The position numbers and the translations under genes are program-made. The notes beneath the pieces were generated by a model. The model was not told the origin of the DNA. It worked only from the letters and a program-made list of their open reading frames with translations, and made no database searches. Shown here in pieces: positions 1 to 10,723 of a stretch of 64,000 bases of DNA. Numbering within the stretch: position 1 is the first letter of the stretch; each line of letters opens with the position of its first letter. Origin of the DNA: Lutraria lutraria. Taxonomy: Eukaryota > Mollusca > Bivalvia > Venerida > Mactridae. The stretch spans positions 25,394,934 to 25,458,933 of the forward strand of contig OZ026844.1 in assembly GCA_964023205.1 (NCBI GenBank), in the 5' to 3' direction.

Positions 1-978
1 GGAATATGTGGAAAATGGTATCATTAGTACTCGGGCATCCCTTTTGTACAAGACTCGGAGTCTAGAGCGCACTCAACGTTTTGATAATTATTTGACGTTT
101 TAATTGTTATTCTAATCAAACCTTTCAAAGCTTCATCAACATGCCATTACAAGCTCTTTATGTGTCAATGCAAATATGTTTTATTATAATAAATTACAAC
201 CATTCGTTATATTTTGATTGCTCATTAGCCAATGGGTCGAACAATGTTTGCGATAAATGTCAACCACTTTATATACTAGTAAATAGTTTGTACTTTATTC
301 TACGAATTGATCACTTTGTTTTTTTTCTACATACTGTCGATCAGAATAATTAATATCATTATAATTTGTATAATGTGGGTCAATAATGCACTCTTTCAAG
401 GAATCGACACTATTGTTACTACAGTGCACTACAGTGTCTTTTTAAATTTTATTAAAATTATGTCCATTTGTGACTGTAAAAAGGGCAACACTTCGCTCGG
501 ATGTTGTTATTGATTTATCATGAATTATCGACACCTCATTACGATCTCTAAATTCATATATACGAGTACTTAATCTTGAAGGATATCTTACCGCCTAGAA
601 ATGTTTCTAGCGATGAAATTTATAATCGTTTTTAATACGGTCATTAGCGACGTAGTTTGAAAAATCAAACCGTTTCGATGTCTTATAGCAACTTGGAATT
701 TCTTGGTTTGAACATAATGAGAAAGCTTGGTCATTTTGTGGCTTTTCCAGCCATCGCCTTTCTTATAAAATAGCTGGACACATGATAATTATACAGTTCC
801 GGATGGGGTTTAAACTGACAGCGGTAAGTGACTAGTGATAACTTGTCAGATACCAAAACCACTTAACCATGGAGGCCCCCATTGTGTAGTATCCAAGTAA
901 ATTCATCAATTCTTGCCATTGACCCTTTTTGTCTATCGTCTATTTCAATTTTGTCTTAGGATATGTCGGACTCTTTTC

Positions 979-1747
979 TGTGTACATATATTTATTCATT
1001 TATTTAAGTCTCATATACATTCATAACAATATACAATACAATTATGTTATATAGTTAAAATACATGTATGCAACCATTCTAAAATAGAATTAGTATAGAC
1101 TGTTAACATAAGGTTCTATACATCTATCTACATTATAAAAGTTAGATTACCATTGCTAATCATATTGTAAAATCTGCAATAAAATTAACTTACTTCTGTC
1201 AAACTGAAAATTTTAAATCTATGGCACTAATGCGCAGTACAAGACATGATTTAATATATCATATATCCCCTCTGATTAGATCAGAAAGGATCTGATTAAC
1301 AATGGCTAACTACACCAAACTAAGACCATGACATATTACATCTAAAACAATACATGAAACATATTTGTACATTCAGCTACTTGTATGTGAAACAGAGTAA
1401 CTTCTTTTCTCTAAAATTTGACAGCAGGTCGATCTTGGCAGTAAAATCAACAAATGTTTCCTCATGTAACAGGATCTTCAATTTTTCTTTACATGTCATA
1501 TTTTTCAAAGTCATGATAAATAATTCTGCTTTACTAAGAAGAGTGTTTCTTATTTCAGTGTACAAAGGAATTTCAATTATATAATGACTCTCATCCTCAA
1601 CAATATTTAAAACTCAAATACCATTACACTAGTCATACACACAATGTCTTTGCTCAAAAGGAACATTGTTATATCGACCGATATCAACAAATATTCAGAC
1701 AAAACCAACCCCAGATACTTATATTGAGAGACATATTCCATCTTTGA
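979..1747 (-). mobile_element. LINE 3' remnant (copy in A')
   Basis: Read on the minus strand, this is the 3' end of a non-LTR retrotransposon. At about 1710-1747 it encodes 'VSQYKYLGLVLSE', the conserved block that follows the reverse-transcriptase palm in LINE ORF2. After an internal deletion, at about 1377-1600, comes 'VEDESHYIIEIPLYTEIRN', the C-terminal Cys/His region; the usual Cys before the Pro is Ile here. A stop interrupts the frame upstream, so it is dead. The rest is 3' UTR ending near 979 in an AATAAATGAATAAATA-type tail. The same remnant sits at 8665-9432 and, inverted, at 20288-21065. The clade is not determined. Confidence 0.75.
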
Positions 1748-2294
1748 GTTTCTACTTTTATAGGTTGGCTAAATAATGCCAGAAATTGGAACATTTGTTT
1801 ACCCTAGGGTTACTTTAAGATGTATTGTGCAACAGTAAGCCTAGTAAGGTTTTATTATGTTTGTTAGAAATGGGGGATTATTTTGAATATAAGTTATGTC
1901 CCTTAAATATATATCATAGCGCTATTTTGCCTACATAGATCGTAAATAATAAGTATCCGAAGCATTAAAAAAATAAGAAATTCTTTCATGTTATACACTG
2001 CACTAATATCTGATGCATATATGTACGTTTTAGATATAATTATTGATATACAATTACATGTAAGTGAAATACAACTACAAATGCATTATTTCGTGTGCAA
2101 TTGTTTTTTTTAATAATAAAAGTATGATCATTTATTGATCTATGATATTCGGGGCTTAGCCATTTAGAAAGATAATTAAACCCCGTCCCCGCCACGTCCA
2201 TTAAAATTTTCAGGACGTGATGGGAACTTTGTGAGCGTGATGCGGACGTGTTCTGGTGTGATGGGGGCATTAGTGTGAAAGTTCATATCGTTAG

Positions 2295-2584
2295 CGCCCA
2301 CCCGGATAACTCAGTGGTTAGAGCGTTTTGTCTGATGACCGAGGTTGTGAGTTCGAGCCCCGGACGAGGCCCACGCTGCCGTGACACATTTGACTGAAGA
2401 TATTACATGTTAAATTGTCCACCACTTCTAAATTTTGTGGGATAGCTTGGCAGAAGCTTACGGATAGTGCTGGTTAAGGCCTAAATGAAGTCCAGGAAAG
2501 CTATTTAGGATAATTGCCCGCCACGATATGACTGAACTAGTGTTGAAAATGGCGTAAAGCCCGATGTAACAAACAAACAAACAT
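2295..2584 (+). mobile_element. tRNA-derived SINE (copy in A')
   Basis: The 5' part resembles a tRNA with RNA polymerase III promoter boxes: box A-like 'taactcagtggttagagcg' (about 2307-2325) and box B-like 'ggttgtgagttcgagcccc' (about 2343-2361). The body ends in 'gaaaatggcgtaaagcccg' followed by a (caaa)n tail, which resembles the conserved 3' domain of several molluscan SINEs. The element is flanked by a perfect 11-bp target duplication, 'catatcgttag' (2284-2294 and 2585-2595), so both ends are defined. Compared with the copy at 9980-10280 it lacks 11 bp ('gaatgtggtta'). The insertion predates the duplication, since both copies share it and its target duplication. Confidence 0.88.
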
Positions 2585-2764
2585 CATATCGTTAGTGTGA
2601 AAGTCCATCACGCCTCGTTCTATATCAACACACACACGTGCACACACCAACGACGGCGATATACAATAAATGCCAAGATAAAAAATAAAATCCCCAATTC
2701 AAACGAGCAAATGTATAAAAAATCTTAGAGGGGATTAACTAAACATTATTATGAACGGTGGAAC

Positions 2765-3701
2765 CACAGGTAACTGTATCATGAATAGATAATAAAAATT
2801 TAAAAAAAAAAATTTAAAAAAATATTTAGTAATATATTAACAAGGTATATTTCAACGAAAATCCTCTGGACGATCACTGAGGTGACTTTTGTTTTTCAAT
2901 TTCATCAAGGATTCCGGTGAATTCATGCAAATGAATATACTTTTTACGGCCGTAATTGAACAAAAACATATTCCTGCATTGAAAGCTTTATTTGTTTACA
3001 TTATTTTACCTTCATAACATGTAATTCAACGTTTAAATTCCGATTTTATCTAAATATCAACGTAAAAACTTCATTCTGTCGATGACTCTAGAGAAATCCC
3101 AGTGTATTTTGTAACGTTCGTTTTCATTGGCCGGGAACCAAATACGTCATTTCACCTGGGAAAACCCCTTTGAAATCGGCCAATGAAAATCGTTGTCACA
3201 AACTGGATAGCACGCGCGTCATATGAACCAAAATGGAGTCTATCGGGGATAAAAATTAAAGCCGAAAGTTTGTTTATTGCTAAAACATTCACATGTTACG
3301 AATTTACAAATTGTCATGGGGGTAAATGTGTTCCAACATTTGTGTTTTCTAAGTGTAGCTGTTCATTATGTTTGTACACAACGGTTAAGACTAAATATCG
3401 TCTATTTTATGTAAATTTAGTGGATGTCAAAATCACCTCAGTGATCGTCCCGAAGCATTGATTTACATTTTGTGGCATAACTCGTAAACTAGGCGACGGA
3501 TTTCTCTGGGATTTTGCATGAATGTTGTTTTAACGATATGTTTTATGAATATAATCGATCACTGGAAATATCTTTAGCCAAAAATTTTTTTTGATGCTTT
3601 AAAAATCTTGGGATTTTTGTTGTAATATACCTTGTTAATATATTACTAAATATTTTTTTTTTTTTAATTTTTATTATCTATTCATGATACAGTTACCTGT
3701 G
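2765..3701. mobile_element. 937-bp non-autonomous DNA transposon with long TIRs
   Basis: The ends are inverted repeats starting 'cacaggtaactgtatcatga' and matching for about 90 bp with a few indels in an A/T run. The target duplication is the 8 bp 'ggtggaac' (2757-2764 and 3702-3709). The duplicate copy A has the unfilled site ('aacggtggaaccattattt', near 10452), which proves an insertion after the duplication. Inside is a second, perfect 18-bp inverted repeat, 'ggacgatcactgaggtga' (2868-2885 and 3433-3450), and a 12-bp one with CCAAT boxes (3121-3132 and 3178-3189). A 92-codon frame at 3183-3461 has a Cys-rich middle, but I do not recognise it. The 8-bp duplication and CA start fit the hAT or P superfamilies. 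There is no transposase, so it is non-autonomous. Confidence 0.9.
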
Positions 3702-3779
3702 GGTGGAACCATTATTTATTAAACATATACGAGTGTAGCGGGAACGATAACTCTGCATTATAGAGGTTGAAGAATGAGT

Positions 3780-3954
3780 GCGACATTTAGCGTTGATGTT
3801 GCGACATATAGCGTCAGTGCTATTTGTTGCGACATTTAGCGTTACAGATGCGACATATAGCGTCAGGAGGTTTTGCGACATTTAGCGTTGGTTCCGACAT
3901 TTAGCGTCAGCCTTGCGACATATAACGTCAAATGCGACATTTAACGTTGCTACA
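3780..3954 (+). repeat. Irregular cluster of 15-bp gcgacatttagcgtt motifs (A', 8 copies)
   Basis: Eight copies of a 15-bp motif, gcgacat(t/a)tagcgt(t/c), are separated by unequal spacers of 4 to 13 bp. Two forms tend to alternate: '...ttt..gtt' and '...tat..gtc'. The spacers are unrelated to each other. The cluster abuts the satellite at its right edge. Copy A has nine motifs; the extra one is 17 bp, 'gcgacatttagcgtcgat' less one base of overlap. The function is unknown. Variable spacing and core conservation are unlike an ordinary tandem repeat and could suit a protein-binding cluster, but that is inference. Confidence 0.85.
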
Positions 3955-5060
3955 GACCTCATTCAGATAATCTGAAACTTACTGTGTGATGTGTGTGTGT
4001 TTTACCTCTGTTTGAAACATAGTTGTGTGCCCATAACCTCATTTTGTAGGTCTGGTGTTGATCGGTAATTCTTGTGTGTTGGCCCTCATTTAGATAATCT
4101 GAAACTTACTGTGTGATGTGTGTGTTTTTACCACTGTTTGAAACATAGTTGTGTGCCCTTTACCTCATTTTGTAGGTCTGGTGTTGATCGGTAATTCTTG
4201 TGTGTTGGACCTCATTTAGATAATCAGAAATTTACTGTGTGATGTGTGTGTTTTTACCTTTGTTTGAAACATAGTTGAGAGCCCATAACTTCATTTTGTA
4301 GGTCTGGTGTTGATCGGTAATTCTTGTGTGTTGGACCTTATTTAGATAATCATAAACGTACTGCGTGGTGTGTGTTTATTTTTACCTCTGTGTGCACATA
4401 ACCTCATTTTGTAGGTCTGATGTTGATCGGTAATTCTTGTGTGTTGGACCTCATTTAGATAATCTGAAACTTACTGTGTGATGTGTGTGTTTTTTTTACT
4501 TCTGTTTGAAACATAGATGTGTGCCCATAACCTCATTTTGTAGGTCAGGTGTTGATCGGTAATTCTTGTGTGTTGGACCTCATTTAGATAATCATAAACT
4601 TACTGTGTGATGTGTGTGTGTTTTTACCTCTGTGTGCCCATAACCTCATTTTGTGGGTCTGGTGTTGATCGGTAATTCTTGTGTGTTGGACACCATTTAG
4701 ATAATCATAAATTTATGTGTGACGTGTGTGTGTTTTTACCTCCGTTTGAAACATAGTTGTGTGCCCATAACCTCATTTTGTAGGTCTGGTATTGATCGGT
4801 AATTCTTGTGTGTTGGACCTCATTTAGATAATCTGAAACTTACTGTGTGATTTGTGTGTTTTTACCTCTGTTTGAAACATAGTTGTGTGCCTATAACCTC
4901 ATTTTGTAGGTCTGGTGCTGAACTGTAATTGTTGTGTGTTGGAGCTCATTTAGATAATCAGATACTTACTGTGTGATGTTTGTGTTTTTACCTCTGTTTG
5001 AAACATAGTTGTGTGCCCATAACCTCATTTTGTAGGTCTGGTGCCGATCGGTAATTCTTG
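3955..5060 (+). repeat. Satellite patch 1 (about nine monomers)
   Basis: Head-to-tail monomers share the core 'gttgatcggtaattcttg' followed by 'tgtgttggacctcatttag' and 'ataatcataaacttactgtg', with a variable TG-rich tract. Both the short form (about 113 bp) and the long form with 'tttgaaacatagttg' (about 128 bp) occur. The patch starts directly at the A' breakpoint and ends in 'gatcggtaattcttg' at 5060. The following 5061-5151 is about 90 bp of sequence not seen elsewhere in the window. This is the same family as 18135-19815 and 24574-64000. Confidence 0.95.
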
Positions 5061-5290
5061 CATTTTCATGGTGAATTGGGATTCCTTGTTTGGCGGGTGT
5101 TGGATCTCCATACGCCGCCTGTTGTTCATGTTGATAAAGATGGACGCACAATTTCTATAATTCAATATGTCCGAACTTGCACTGAACGTTGCAAATATAA
5201 AGGATAAGTGTAATTGTCAATTTAGTTGTAACTCGCTTGGCAATGATTAAACGTAAGGTACCGAAATACTAGCCGCTATTCTTCATCACA

Positions 5291-5655
5291 TGTAACGCCG
5301 CTAATTTTTTGTATTTCTTTATTGTGTGCGCGCGTTACTTTATTTCGGGGAATTAGCTAAATGTACAATTTGTCAGCACATGAATTCCTGTTGCTAATCA
5401 CAATTCAACAGTATAGTTACTACAAGTCCAAAACTTCAAAGATCCACTTTATTTTTTAACGTAATGATAACAATAATAACGTCAATGTGAACAACAATCC
5501 AAATATGAAACACAGTAAAGCGTGGTGGCGAAATCGCACTAACTGGTCTGTGGACATCCACCTTACAGCTAAGACAAATTTCAAGTGCCTTCCATATATA
5601 AATTTTTAGAATTACGTTTTTACCAGTCCACCCAAGTGGGCCAGTCATGCATACA
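5291..5655 (-). mobile_element. Probable solo LTR (left arm copy)
   Basis: On the minus strand the segment begins 'tgtatgcatgactggccc' and ends 'gcggcgttaca', giving TG...CA ends. It matches the LTR at 14553-14894, which sits behind a polypurine tract, except that this copy has about 22 extra bases near its 5' end. It contains AATAAA signals near its 3' end. No matching target duplication is visible in the flanks, so the 5' boundary is tentative. It is duplicated with the inverted arm at 24069-24433 and is therefore the same insertion event. No internal retroelement sequence is attached. Confidence 0.6.
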
Positions 5656-6315
5656 AAAATGGGAGTGACATAAATTAAAACGACCATGTACAGTGTATAT
5701 ACATTCTGAAACTAGAAGAAATGGTATTTTTGAAGACAGAAAGATTAAATGATATACTTAAATTACAACCTCGGTGATTTTGTTGTATTTTAAAAACAAT
5801 ACAGTGGAATAAGATAAGATGCTCTAGAAGTTGGAAAGCGCATCGGCCGATCTCAGAAAGCTGGATGTTGACATTCAAGATATTTTAACTATGATTGGCC
5901 AAACCACAGTCCTACTATACAGCTTAATTAGATACACTATACAAAGTATATATTTATTTATTTAACATCAAACCAGAAGCATGTAATCACAGCTCGCTCG
6001 TATTAGTCTCAAAGATGACTTTCAGGGATTCGTTACTTTTCTTCACGGCAGAATTTTGAAAGCGATCATGCTGCAAGACCCAAATCTCGCCGATGCTGCT
6101 AAGGAATGTGGCGCCGTATACCTACAGTCGATATCCAATATTGAAACGTAGAGTCTACGAAACAATTCAAAAACTGTATACAGTTGAACACTGTTACAAT
6201 AAAGCTTTGGGTGATAATTATTTTATTACATCCATATTTTCTCTTCTTCCATAACAAAGTAGTGAAGAAAAGTTTTGTTCGGGGAAATGATAACAACTTC
6301 ACCGTGTACGACTCT

Positions 6316-6420
6316 TCCATATACAGTCAAACCTGTGAAAAAAAACATCTGGGTACGACAAAATGTGGGCTTTATCGACAGGTGACCTTTATTGCGGGGT
6401 CATTTTGTTCTATGTAATCA
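6316..6420. mobile_element. Short DNA-transposon/MITE fragment
   Basis: The segment begins 'tatacagtcaaacctgtg' and continues with 'gggctttatcgacaggtgac' and 'ctttattgcggggtcat'. A terminus of the 'tacagtcaaacctgt' type followed by 'ctttata..caggtgac' repeats is, to my knowledge, common to non-autonomous elements in invertebrates. Only about 100 bp is present, no second terminus is found, and no target duplication is visible. The same fragment occurs inverted at about 23300-23405 in the right arm. Confidence 0.4.
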
Positions 6421-8664
6421 ATGACGGTTTTTAAAAGAATAGGATCCATTCATCGAGTGGCTTTTATTTGGAGATAGTAGCTTATAAAGGGTTGATAGTA
6501 AAGCGAAGTTTACTGTACACAATTTCACTATATCAGCACAATGAGTAAAGTATCACTATTATATACTTGATACTCCCTTAGCGAAACTCACATATTTATC
6601 TTTAATCTCATATATCGTTATTTATCAACTGGTGTTTTCTGACTTGTAAAAGATCGGGGGAATGACCTCAATGTCAGGTGGTTAAGGGTCCTAACTAGTA
6701 ATCAATAACGTCTCTCCAGTGTGTTCAAATACCACCCGGGATCAGGCAAAGCTCGCATGCGAGGAGGCTGACCAGCCAGATGAACACCTGGAGTCTTCCG
6801 CAACTGTTGAAGTTGGAAAGTCGTCAAGCTGTTACGATAAATCCAAGTAAAATAATCAGGATCGGGAGAAAACACTGCAAAACCCGCCAATCAATCATCG
6901 CATGCTTTCTACTACAACTTGGATCTCCAACATCATTTATATACATTCATATGGATGGTTAGCGAACCAGAGTATACGTAAGGTCAGTAACTTATTGTAA
7001 ATCACAAGAGAACAATAAAATATAGCACAAGATCAGCATTAACTCAGCTGTAACGAGTTTACGATACACTGTACTGCTAACAAAAACGAGCAATGGACTT
7101 TGATATCAGCCCTCTGTCGATATCAATAACGATTGTATTTGCTTTGAGATACTTTTTGTTATAGACACAGCACGTACATACATATGAGGTGGAATCACAC
7201 CATCGTGATGGGCGTATGTACTCAAAGAAGGGTATTATACCTTCAGAAAAATACACCCTTGGATTGTTGATTTAACTTAACCTTCCGTGAAAAAAATAGG
7301 ATTCACGTGAGAGGAATGGCAGACCGACGATTAAATTAAAGCTACTTTGATGCAGTGATGTGTTACAGAAGACGTCAGGAATAAAGACTTAATATGAATG
7401 TTGATGACCTTTACTTATAAACACTCAATGAAATTTCTATTGATCCTTGATTTCCTTACTTGGAAATAGCGGGATATTGACCAAAACATTCGTATGTTTA
7501 GAAATATTACTGGTATTTTTGTGTACAGACTGCACAATGTGTTTATCGTTCACAGACCTTTGAAAGTGACGACCAAAATAGACAAACTGAGCTTGTGAAT
7601 TGTGTTTTTCCTAAATGCCATTAATGTTTGAAGTTCCTTGACAATATGTGTCAGGCGGCATTAGAAGAGTTGATTAATGCATAATTGGAATATGTGGGAA
7701 ATGGTATCATTAGTACTCGGGCATCCCTTTTGTACAAGACTCGGAGTCTAGAGCGCACTCAACGTTTTGATAATTATTTGACGTTTTAATTGTTATTCTA
7801 ATCAAACCTTTCAAAGCTTCATCAACATGCCATTACAAGCTCTTTATGTGTCAATGCAAATATGTTTTATTATAATAAATTACAACCATTCGTTATATTT
7901 TGATTGCTCATTAGCCAATGGGTCGAACAATGTTTGCGATAAATGTCAACCACTTTATATACTAGTAAATAGTTTGTACTTTATTCTACGAATTGATCAC
8001 TTTGTTTTTTTTCTACATACTGTCGATCAGAATAATTAATATCATTATAATTTGTATAATGTGGGTCAATAATGCACTCTTTCAAGCAATCGACACTATT
8101 GTTACTACAGTGCACTACAGTGTCTTTTTAAATTTTATTAAAATTATGTCCATTTGTGACCGTAAAAAGGGCAACACTTCGCTCGGATGTTGTTATTGAT
8201 TTATCATGAATTATCGACACCTCATTACGATCTCTAAATTCATATATACGAGTACTTAATCTTGAAGGATATCTTAACGCCTAGAAATGTTTCTAGCGAT
8301 GAAATTTATAATCGTTTTTAATACGGTCATTAGCGACGTAGTTTGAAAAATCAAACCGTTTCGATGTCTTATAGCAACTTGGAATTTCTTGGTTTGAACA
8401 TAATGAGTAAGCTTGGTCATTTTGTGGCTTTTCCAGCCATCGCCTTTCTATAAAATATCTGGACACATGATAATTATACAGTTCCGGATGGGGTTTAAAC
8501 TGACAGCGGTAAGTGACTAGTGATAACTTGTCAGATACCAAAACCACTCAACCATGGAAGCCCCCATTGTGTAGTATTCAAGTAAATTCATCAATTCTTG
8601 CCATTGACCCTTTTTGTCTATCGTCTATTTCAATTTTGTCTTAGGATATGTCGGACTCTTTTCT

Positions 8665-9432
8665 GTGTACATATATTTATTCATTTATTTAAGTCTCATA
8701 TACATTCATAACAATATACAATACAATTATGTTATATAGTTAAAATACATGTATGCAACCATTCTAAAATAGAATTAGTATAGACTGTTAACATAAGGTT
8801 CTATACATCTATCTACATTATAAAAGTTAGATTACCATTGCTAATCATATTGTAAAATCTGCAATAAAATTAACTTACTTCTGTCAAACTGAAAATTTTA
8901 AATCTATGGCACTAATGCGCAGTACAAGACATGATTTAATATATCATATATCCCCTCTGATTAGATCAGAAAGGATCTGATTAACAATGGCTAACTACAC
9001 CAAACTAAGACCATGACATATTACATCTAAAACAATACATGAAACATATTTGTACATTCAGCTACTTGTATGTGAAACAGAGTAACTTCTTTTTTCTAAA
9101 ATTTGACAGCAGGTCGATCTTGGCAGTAAAATCAACAAATGTTTCCTCATGTAACAGGATCTTCAATTTTTCTTTACATGTCATATTTTTCAAAGTCATG
9201 ATAAATAATTCTGCTTTACTAAGAAGAGTGTTTCTTATTTCAGTGTACAAAGGAATTTCAATTATATAATGACTCTCATCCTCAACAATATTTAAAACTC
9301 AAATACTATTACACTAGTCATACACACAATGTCTTTGCTCAAAAGGAACATTGTTATATCGACCGATATCAACAAATATTCAGACAAAACCAACCCCAGA
9401 TACTTATATTGAGAGACATATTCCATCTTTGA
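8665..9432 (-). mobile_element. LINE 3' remnant (copy in A)
   Basis: This is the same remnant as 979-1747, on the minus strand. It has the 'YKYLG' reverse-transcriptase block near 9395-9432, the C-terminal 'ESHYIIEIPLYTEIRN' region near 9062-9290, then an A+T-rich 3' UTR and terminal ATAAAT-type repeats near 8665-8690. No catalytic palm motif is present and the fragments are not joined in one frame. Differences from the A' copy are single bases, such as 'tttttctaaaattt' against 'ttttctctaaaattt'. Confidence 0.75.
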
Positions 9433-9979
9433 GTTTCTACTTTTATAGGTTGGCTAAATAATGCCAGAAATTGGAACATTTGTTTACCCTAGGGTTACTT
9501 TAAGATGTATTGTGCAACAGTAAGCCTAGTAAGGTTTTATTATGTTTGTTAGAAATGGGGGATTATTTTGAATATAAGTTATGTCCCTTAAATATATATC
9601 ATAGCGCTATTTTGCCTACATAGATCGTAAATAATAAGTATCCGAAGCATTAAAAAAATAAGAAATTCTTTCATGTTATACACTGCACTAATATCTGATG
9701 CATATATGTACGTTTTAGATATAATTATTGATATACAATTACATGTAAGTGAAATACAACTACAAATGCATTATTTCGTGTGCAATTGTTTTTTTTGATA
9801 ATAAAAGTATGATCATTTATTGATCTATGATATTCGGGGTTTAGCCATTTAGAAAGATAATTAAACCCCGTCCCCGCCACGTCCATTAAAATTTTCAGGA
9901 CGTGATGGGAACTTTGTGAGCGTGATGCGGACGTGTTCTGGTGTGATGGGGGCATTAGTATGAAAGTTCATATCGTTAG

Positions 9980-10280
9980 CGCCCACCCGGATAACTCAGT
10001 GGTTAGAGCGTTTTGTCTGATGACCGAGGTTGTGAGTTCGAGCCCCGGACGAGGCCCACGCTGCCGTGACACATTTGACTGAAGATATTACATGTTAAAT
10101 TGTCCACCACTTCTAAATTTTGTGTGATAGGTTGGCAGAAGCTTACGGATAGAATGTGGTTAGTGCTGGTTAAGGCCTAAATGAAGTCCAGGAAAGCTAT
10201 TTAGGATAATTGCCCGCCACGATATGACTGAACTAGTGTTGAAAATGGCGTAAAGCCCGATGTAACAAACAAACAAACAT
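9980..10280 (+). mobile_element. tRNA-derived SINE (copy in A)
   Basis: This is the same SINE as 2295-2584, with box A and box B near its 5' end, a (caaa)n tail, and the 11-bp target duplication 'catatcgttag' at 9969-9979 and 10281-10291. It is 301 bp long because it keeps 'gaatgtggtta', missing in A'. This longer form is probably ancestral, since the 11 bp is flanked by short matching sequence that would favour slippage deletion. Confidence 0.88.
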
Positions 10281-10530
10281 CATATCGTTAGTGTGAAAGT
10301 CCATCACGCCTCGTTCTATATCAACACACACACGTGCACACACCAACGACGGCGATATACAATAAATGCCAAGATAAAAAATAAAATCCCCAATTCAAAC
10401 GAGCAAATGTAAAAAAAATCTTGGAGGGGATTAACTAAACATTATCATGAACGGTGGAACCATTATTTATTAAACATATACGAGTGTAGCGGGAACGATA
10501 ACTCTGCATTATAGAGGTTGAAGAATGAGT

Positions 10531-10723
10531 GCGACATTTAGCGTTGATGTTGCGACATATAGCGTCAGTGCTATTTGTTGCGACATTTAGCGTTACAGAT
10601 GCGACATATAGTGTCAGGAGGTTTTGCGACATTTAGCGTTGGTTCCGACATTTAGCGTCAGCCTTGCGACATATAACGTCAAATGCGACATTTAGCGTCG
10701 ATGCGACATTTAACGTTGCTACA
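10531..10723 (+). repeat. Irregular cluster of 15-bp gcgacatttagcgtt motifs (A, 9 copies)
   Basis: This is the duplicate of the cluster at 3780-3954 with one more motif. The motif core gcgacat(t/a)ta(g/a)cgt(t/c) is kept while the spacers differ in length and sequence. The gain or loss of one 17-bp unit since duplication shows that the cluster changes copy number. It ends at the duplication breakpoint. Confidence 0.85.

Larger units (their letters stand above)
1..3954 (+). repeat. Direct segmental duplication, copy A'
   Basis: This block matches 7687-10723 almost base for base at a constant 7686-bp offset. It probably continues left of the window, because the match is already running at base 1. 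The right edge is sharp: both copies share 'aacgttgctaca', after which A' enters satellite and A enters unrelated sequence. A' is longer because of the 937-bp element plus 8-bp target duplication at 2765-3709. It is shorter by an 11-bp SINE segment and a 17-bp motif unit, and these three differences account for the whole length difference between the copies. It contains a LINE remnant, a SINE and a motif cluster. I see no gene in 1-978: the short frames there (141-353, 307-513) recur in all copies, lack recognisable motifs and are A+T-rich. Confidence 0.95.
5152..9672 (+). repeat. Left arm of 4.5-kb inverted repeat (block B plus most of A)
   Basis: The reverse complement of this segment is at 20048-24573, essentially full length with scattered substitutions and small indels. 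The outer edge (5152) lies next to satellite patch 1. The inner edge (9672) falls inside 'catgaaagaatttc', where the right arm has a short matching overlap with a different repeat. In block B (5152-7686) I find an LTR-like segment, a short DNA-transposon fragment and no gene. A 62-codon minus-strand frame at 6702-6890 is preserved in both arms but has no recognisable domain. 5656-6315 and 6421-7686 hold nothing else that I can name. Confidence 0.95.
7687..10723 (+). repeat. Direct segmental duplication, copy A
   Basis: This is the second copy of 1-3954, without the 937-bp transposon. It ends at 'aacgttgctaca' (10723), after which unique-looking sequence leads into the mariner relic. Its first 2 kb (7687-9672) are also present inverted at 20048-22035. 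Private differences are scattered: A alone has 'caagcaatcgac', 'gaccgtaaaaag' and 'cttaacgcc', where the other two copies agree. An 84-codon minus-strand frame (8293-8547) is open only here; a one-base difference breaks it in the other copies, so it is probably not a gene. Confidence 0.95.

Noticed and set aside
141..513. Small proteins repeated in all three A copies
   Set aside because: A+T-rich frames rich in Ile, Phe and Tyr without motifs; preserved only because the copies are recent.
2295..2375. Working tRNA gene
   Set aside because: Box A and B are present, but the sequence is fused to a SINE body with a CAAA tail and target duplication, and the acceptor stem does not close.
3780..3954. 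CRISPR array
   Set aside because: Repeats are only 15 bp and spacers 4-13 bp and irregular; the context is an animal genome with no cas genes.
4966..5151. 61-codon minus-strand frame spanning the satellite edge
   Set aside because: Half of it is satellite and half is the short unique spacer; no start context or domain.
8293..8547. 84-codon minus-strand gene
   Set aside because: Open only in copy A; single-base differences break it in A' and in the inverted copy, and no family is recognised.
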